Shown: positions 6,361-8,311 of the stretch, in pieces
Position numbering within the stretch: the first letter of the stretch is position 1
How the letters are laid out: each line of letters opens with the position of its first letter
Source: Rhodospirillaceae bacterium TMED167
Lineage (GTDB): Bacteria > Pseudomonadota > Alphaproteobacteria > Rhodospirillales_A > UBA2165
DNA: 8,311 nt
Direction of reading: 5' to 3'
NCBI GenBank assembly: GCA_002170915.1
Contig: NHHQ01000087.1
Location: forward strand, 10,249-18,559
The notes under the pieces: model-generated
Told to the model about the DNA's origin: nothing
What the model saw: only the letters and a program-made list of their open reading frames with translations
The model's database searches: none
Position numbers and translations under genes: made by a program

Positions 6361-7047
6361 TCAAAGCCCGACAGAAAATGCAATCACCCCCAGTAGATAT
6401 TGCGCAGGGTCAATCACGAGCCATTTAAATACATTCAGATCTATGCCGATCTGCTCACCTGCCAGGGGCAAGACAAACAGAGCCGCCAGAATAATGACAA
6501 ATCCGAGCCGTTCCAACCTCGCCAGTTGGGCCCCAAGGGGACCCGGCAACAGCGCCACAGCGACCCGTCCCCCATCAAGCGGTGGCACCGGTAACATATT
6601 GAAAACAAATAAAATTAAGTTGATAATAATAGAGGCATACAGCATGGCCCCGGTCCACGACCGCACTGCCTCGGGAAGAATTGCCAGCGTGTGAAAGAGC
6701 CCCGCCGATAAAATCGCGAGAATCAAGTTTGCGAAGGGACCAGCCAGAGCCACGACGACCGTATCCCGCGTCCTGTTTCGAAGACACCAGAAATTCACCG
6801 GAACCGGTTTCGCGTAGCCGAAGGCAGCCGATCCACCAGAAACAAGCAGCAGAAGACCAGGCAAAAGCACGGTTCCAAACGGGTCTATATGGCGAAATGG
6901 ATTGAACGTAACGCGGCCCAGATTGTAGGCCGTATCATCTCCCAATTTCCATGCCGTCCAACCATGCGCAGCCTCATGGAGCGTGATCGCAATTAAGATA
7001 GGAACGACCCAAGCCGAGATTTTGAAGAAAAGACCGGTTTCAACCAT
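6361..7047 (-). CDS. Site-2 protease family zinc metalloprotease (peptidase M50)
   Basis: Polytopic inner-membrane zinc protease expected to cut substrates within or next to the membrane. The 228 residues carry the zinc-binding HEAAH motif at 24-28 (His24, Glu25, His28) in the first helix and the third ligand in NMLPVPPLDGGR (Asn150, Asp158), both typical of M50. About six hydrophobic segments are visible (roughly 10-30, 59-72, 95-120, 134-152, 175-196 and 208-226). There is no PDZ domain, so it belongs to the short Sll0862/YwhC-like group rather than RseP. The extra conserved loop GYAKPVPVN (77-85) is also typical. The ATG at 7047-7045 overlaps the nagZ stop as TGATG, implying translational coupling, and scpA begins 18 bases after its stop. 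Its substrate is unknown. Confidence 0.93.
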   Translation of the reverse strand: MVETGLFFKISAWVVPILIAITLHEAAHGWTAWKLGDDTAYNLGRVTFNPFRHIDPFGTVLLPGLLLLVSGGSAAFGYAKPVPVNFWCLRNRTRDTVVVALAGPFANLILAILSAGLFHTLAILPEAVRSWTGAMLYASIIINLILFVFNMLPVPPLDGGRVAVALLPGPLGAQLARLERLGFVIILAALFVLPLAGEQIGIDLNVFKWLVIDPAQYLLGVIAFSVGL

Positions 7048-8069
7048 CAGGCCAGGGCGAACTCTTGGAGCAACTCAAAATCGGCGGAGCAGTCAATTGG
7101 GACGGCGTTTCTTATGCACACGGCGGCGTTTCGCCAACGCCGCATGGCGTCATCGGTCAAAGGGGCCGCCGCCGCGACCACATCGCCCATCTCAGCCGCA
7201 TCGCCGTTGCAATGCAGGACGAGATCGCAGCCGGCAGAGAGAGTTGCCTCTGTCCGTTCAGATAACTCCCCCGAGAGTGCCTTCATAGATAGATCATCTG
7301 ACATCAGTAGGCCGTCAAAGCCGATATACCCTCGAATGATTTCTGAAATTACTTTTGACGAGAGGGTCGCGGGCTGAACGGCATCTATCGCATCATAAAT
7401 AACATGTGCCGTCATGCCGAGCGGTTGGCCGGCAAGGCGCCGAAACGGCTCGAAGTCGCTCTTCTCGAGTGCAGACCGGGACGCCGTCACCCGGGGCAAC
7501 TGAACATGACTGTCAACCAATGCCCGCCCATGCCCCGGCAAGTGTTTTATCACGGGTAAAACCCCTGCCTCCAGAAGACCAGTACAGGCAGCACGCCCCA
7601 ATGCCTCTATAACTCCGACGTCGCTGCCAAGGGCCCGGTTACCAATAATTGGGTCGGCATCTTCTATGGGGACATCCAGGACGGGAGTACAGTCTACGGT
7701 GAGCCCGCAAGCACGCAGCTCTGCCCCGATGAGGCGGTGATTCGAGACTATGGCCGCCGCGGCTGCCTCTTGTCCTTGGCGTTGCGCGATCTGGACAAAG
7801 GCCTGGGCAGCGGGTGGGTGGCGCCAGTGAGGCGGCTTCAAACGCGTGACCCTACCGCCCTCCTGATCAATGAGCACCGGGGCATCTTCCCGACCTACCA
7901 CGTCTCGAAAGGACGCCGTCAGGGCCCTGACTTGATCCGGCGAAACGCAATTCCGCTCAAAGAGTATCAAACCAAGTGGGTTGTTTTGCCGGAATAGGTC
8001 AATCTCGCCCGGCGTCAATTTCGTCCCGACACAGCTCAGGACGGCGGCCAGAGGCGGCGTCTCCCGCAC
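7047..8069 (-). CDS. nagZ: Beta-N-acetylhexosaminidase NagZ
   Basis: Glycoside hydrolase family 3 enzyme that removes GlcNAc from GlcNAc-anhydroMurNAc (peptide) fragments in the cytoplasm during peptidoglycan recycling. With the GTG start at 8069 it has 340 residues, the usual length. Visible: PLGLILFERN (31-40), LIDQEGGRVTRL (66-77), the NagZ signature KHLPGHG (175-181) followed by DSH (Asp186, His188, the general acid/base dyad), and MSDDLSMKAL with the nucleophile Asp258. All catalytic residues are present. The frame stays open upstream to an ATG at 8270, but that 67-residue extension overlaps the SPOR gene in another frame and has no NagZ-like sequence, so I reject it. GTG lies two bases after the SPOR stop and has no strong Shine-Dalgarno, indicating coupling. 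There is no in-frame ATG before residue 219. The gene ends TGA overlapping the next ATG. Confidence 0.95.
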   Translation of the reverse strand: MRETPPLAAVLSCVGTKLTPGEIDLFRQNNPLGLILFERNCVSPDQVRALTASFRDVVGREDAPVLIDQEGGRVTRLKPPHWRHPPAAQAFVQIAQRQGQEAAAAAIVSNHRLIGAELRACGLTVDCTPVLDVPIEDADPIIGNRALGSDVGVIEALGRAACTGLLEAGVLPVIKHLPGHGRALVDSHVQLPRVTASRSALEKSDFEPFRRLAGQPLGMTAHVIYDAIDAVQPATLSSKVISEIIRGYIGFDGLLMSDDLSMKALSGELSERTEATLSAGCDLVLHCNGDAAEMGDVVAAAAPLTDDAMRRWRNAAVCIRNAVPIDCSADFELLQEFALA

Positions 8070-8071
8070 GA

Positions 8072-8311
8072 TCAGCCGCCGGGCCGAACCACGAGACAGC
8101 CCACCTTCGCTTTCGCGAGCGACTGACAGAGAGTAACTGCTGCTGCCCGCTCGGATATCGGTCCGGCTCTTAGGCGATAGTAAACCCCTCTGTCCCCCAA
8201 ATCCGCCCGGACCACATTCAGTTTCAGCCCGCTCAGCAGGCCGGCATTGCGGCTCTGGAGCCGTTTCCATTCGCGCGCAGCAGCCTGTTCATCGCGCACC
8301 GCTGCTAATTG
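8072..8311 (-). CDS. SPOR domain protein, C-terminal part (5' end outside window)
   Basis: SPOR domains bind glycan strands lacking stem peptides, typically at division sites, so the full protein is probably an inner-membrane or periplasmic envelope protein. Only the last 79 residues are visible and the frame is open to the window edge. They match a SPOR repeat fold: QLAAVRDEQAAAREWKRLQ at the start, a middle strand LKLNVVRADLGDRG, then VYYRLRAGPISERAAAVTLC and the final GCLVVRP strand. The two Cys in the last 20 residues are common in alphaproteobacterial members. A GTG at 8299 could be taken as a start but would cut into the first SPOR strand, so I treat the gene as truncated by the window. 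It sits directly before nagZ, two bases apart, as in other alphaproteobacteria where argS usually lies further upstream. Confidence 0.88.
   Translation of the reverse strand, partial: QLAAVRDEQAAAREWKRLQSRNAGLLSGLKLNVVRADLGDRGVYYRLRAGPISERAAAVTLCQSLAKAKVGCLVVRPGG

Noticed and set aside
6212..6694. Plus-strand open frame of 160 codons across the protease-scpA junction
   Set aside because: It is antisense to two well-supported genes and consists of Ser/Pro/Thr-rich low-information sequence.
8070..8270. N-terminal 67-residue extension of nagZ
   Set aside because: It overlaps the SPOR domain gene in a different frame, and the sequence has no relation to NagZ N-termini.

Overview
The window looks like a chromosomal segment of an alphaproteobacterium with moderately high GC. 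The strongest reason is the minus-strand block SPOR protein - nagZ - site-2 protease - scpA - scpB, read from the right edge leftwards. This is a known alphaproteobacterial arrangement, and I recall the M50 protease between nagZ and scpA mainly from Rhodospirillales-like lineages. No rRNA, tRNA, CRISPR array, insertion sequence or phage gene is visible. Coding density is very high and no gene-free stretch exceeds about 50 bases.

Left half, plus strand (1-3597): the 3' part of an aldehyde dehydrogenase cut by the window edge, an NAD-type short-chain dehydrogenase resembling coniferyl-alcohol dehydrogenase, and a YqiK-type flotillin. The gaps are 27 and 51 bases and all three may share a transcript. 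The two oxidoreductases could oxidise an alcohol to an aldehyde and then to an acid, plausibly on aromatic (lignin-type) substrates. The flotillin is a membrane scaffold with no NfeD-type partner beside it.

Right half, minus strand (8311-3617): the C-terminal SPOR domain of an envelope protein, nagZ (muropeptide recycling), an M50 intramembrane-type metalloprotease, scpA and scpB (partners of SMC in chromosome condensation), and finally an uncharacterised glycosyltransferase-like protein of 380 residues. Junctions are 2, -1, 18, 12 and 32 bases, so this is very probably one operon with translational coupling. The two blocks converge at 3597/3617 with only 19 bases between stop codons.

The least explained parts are the glycosyltransferase-like gene in the slot after scpB where tatABC often lies, and the GC-rich hairpin that places its Shine-Dalgarno sequence in a loop directly before a GTG start. 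I found no convincing previously undescribed multi-gene system. Most of the window is conserved housekeeping or catabolic genes.
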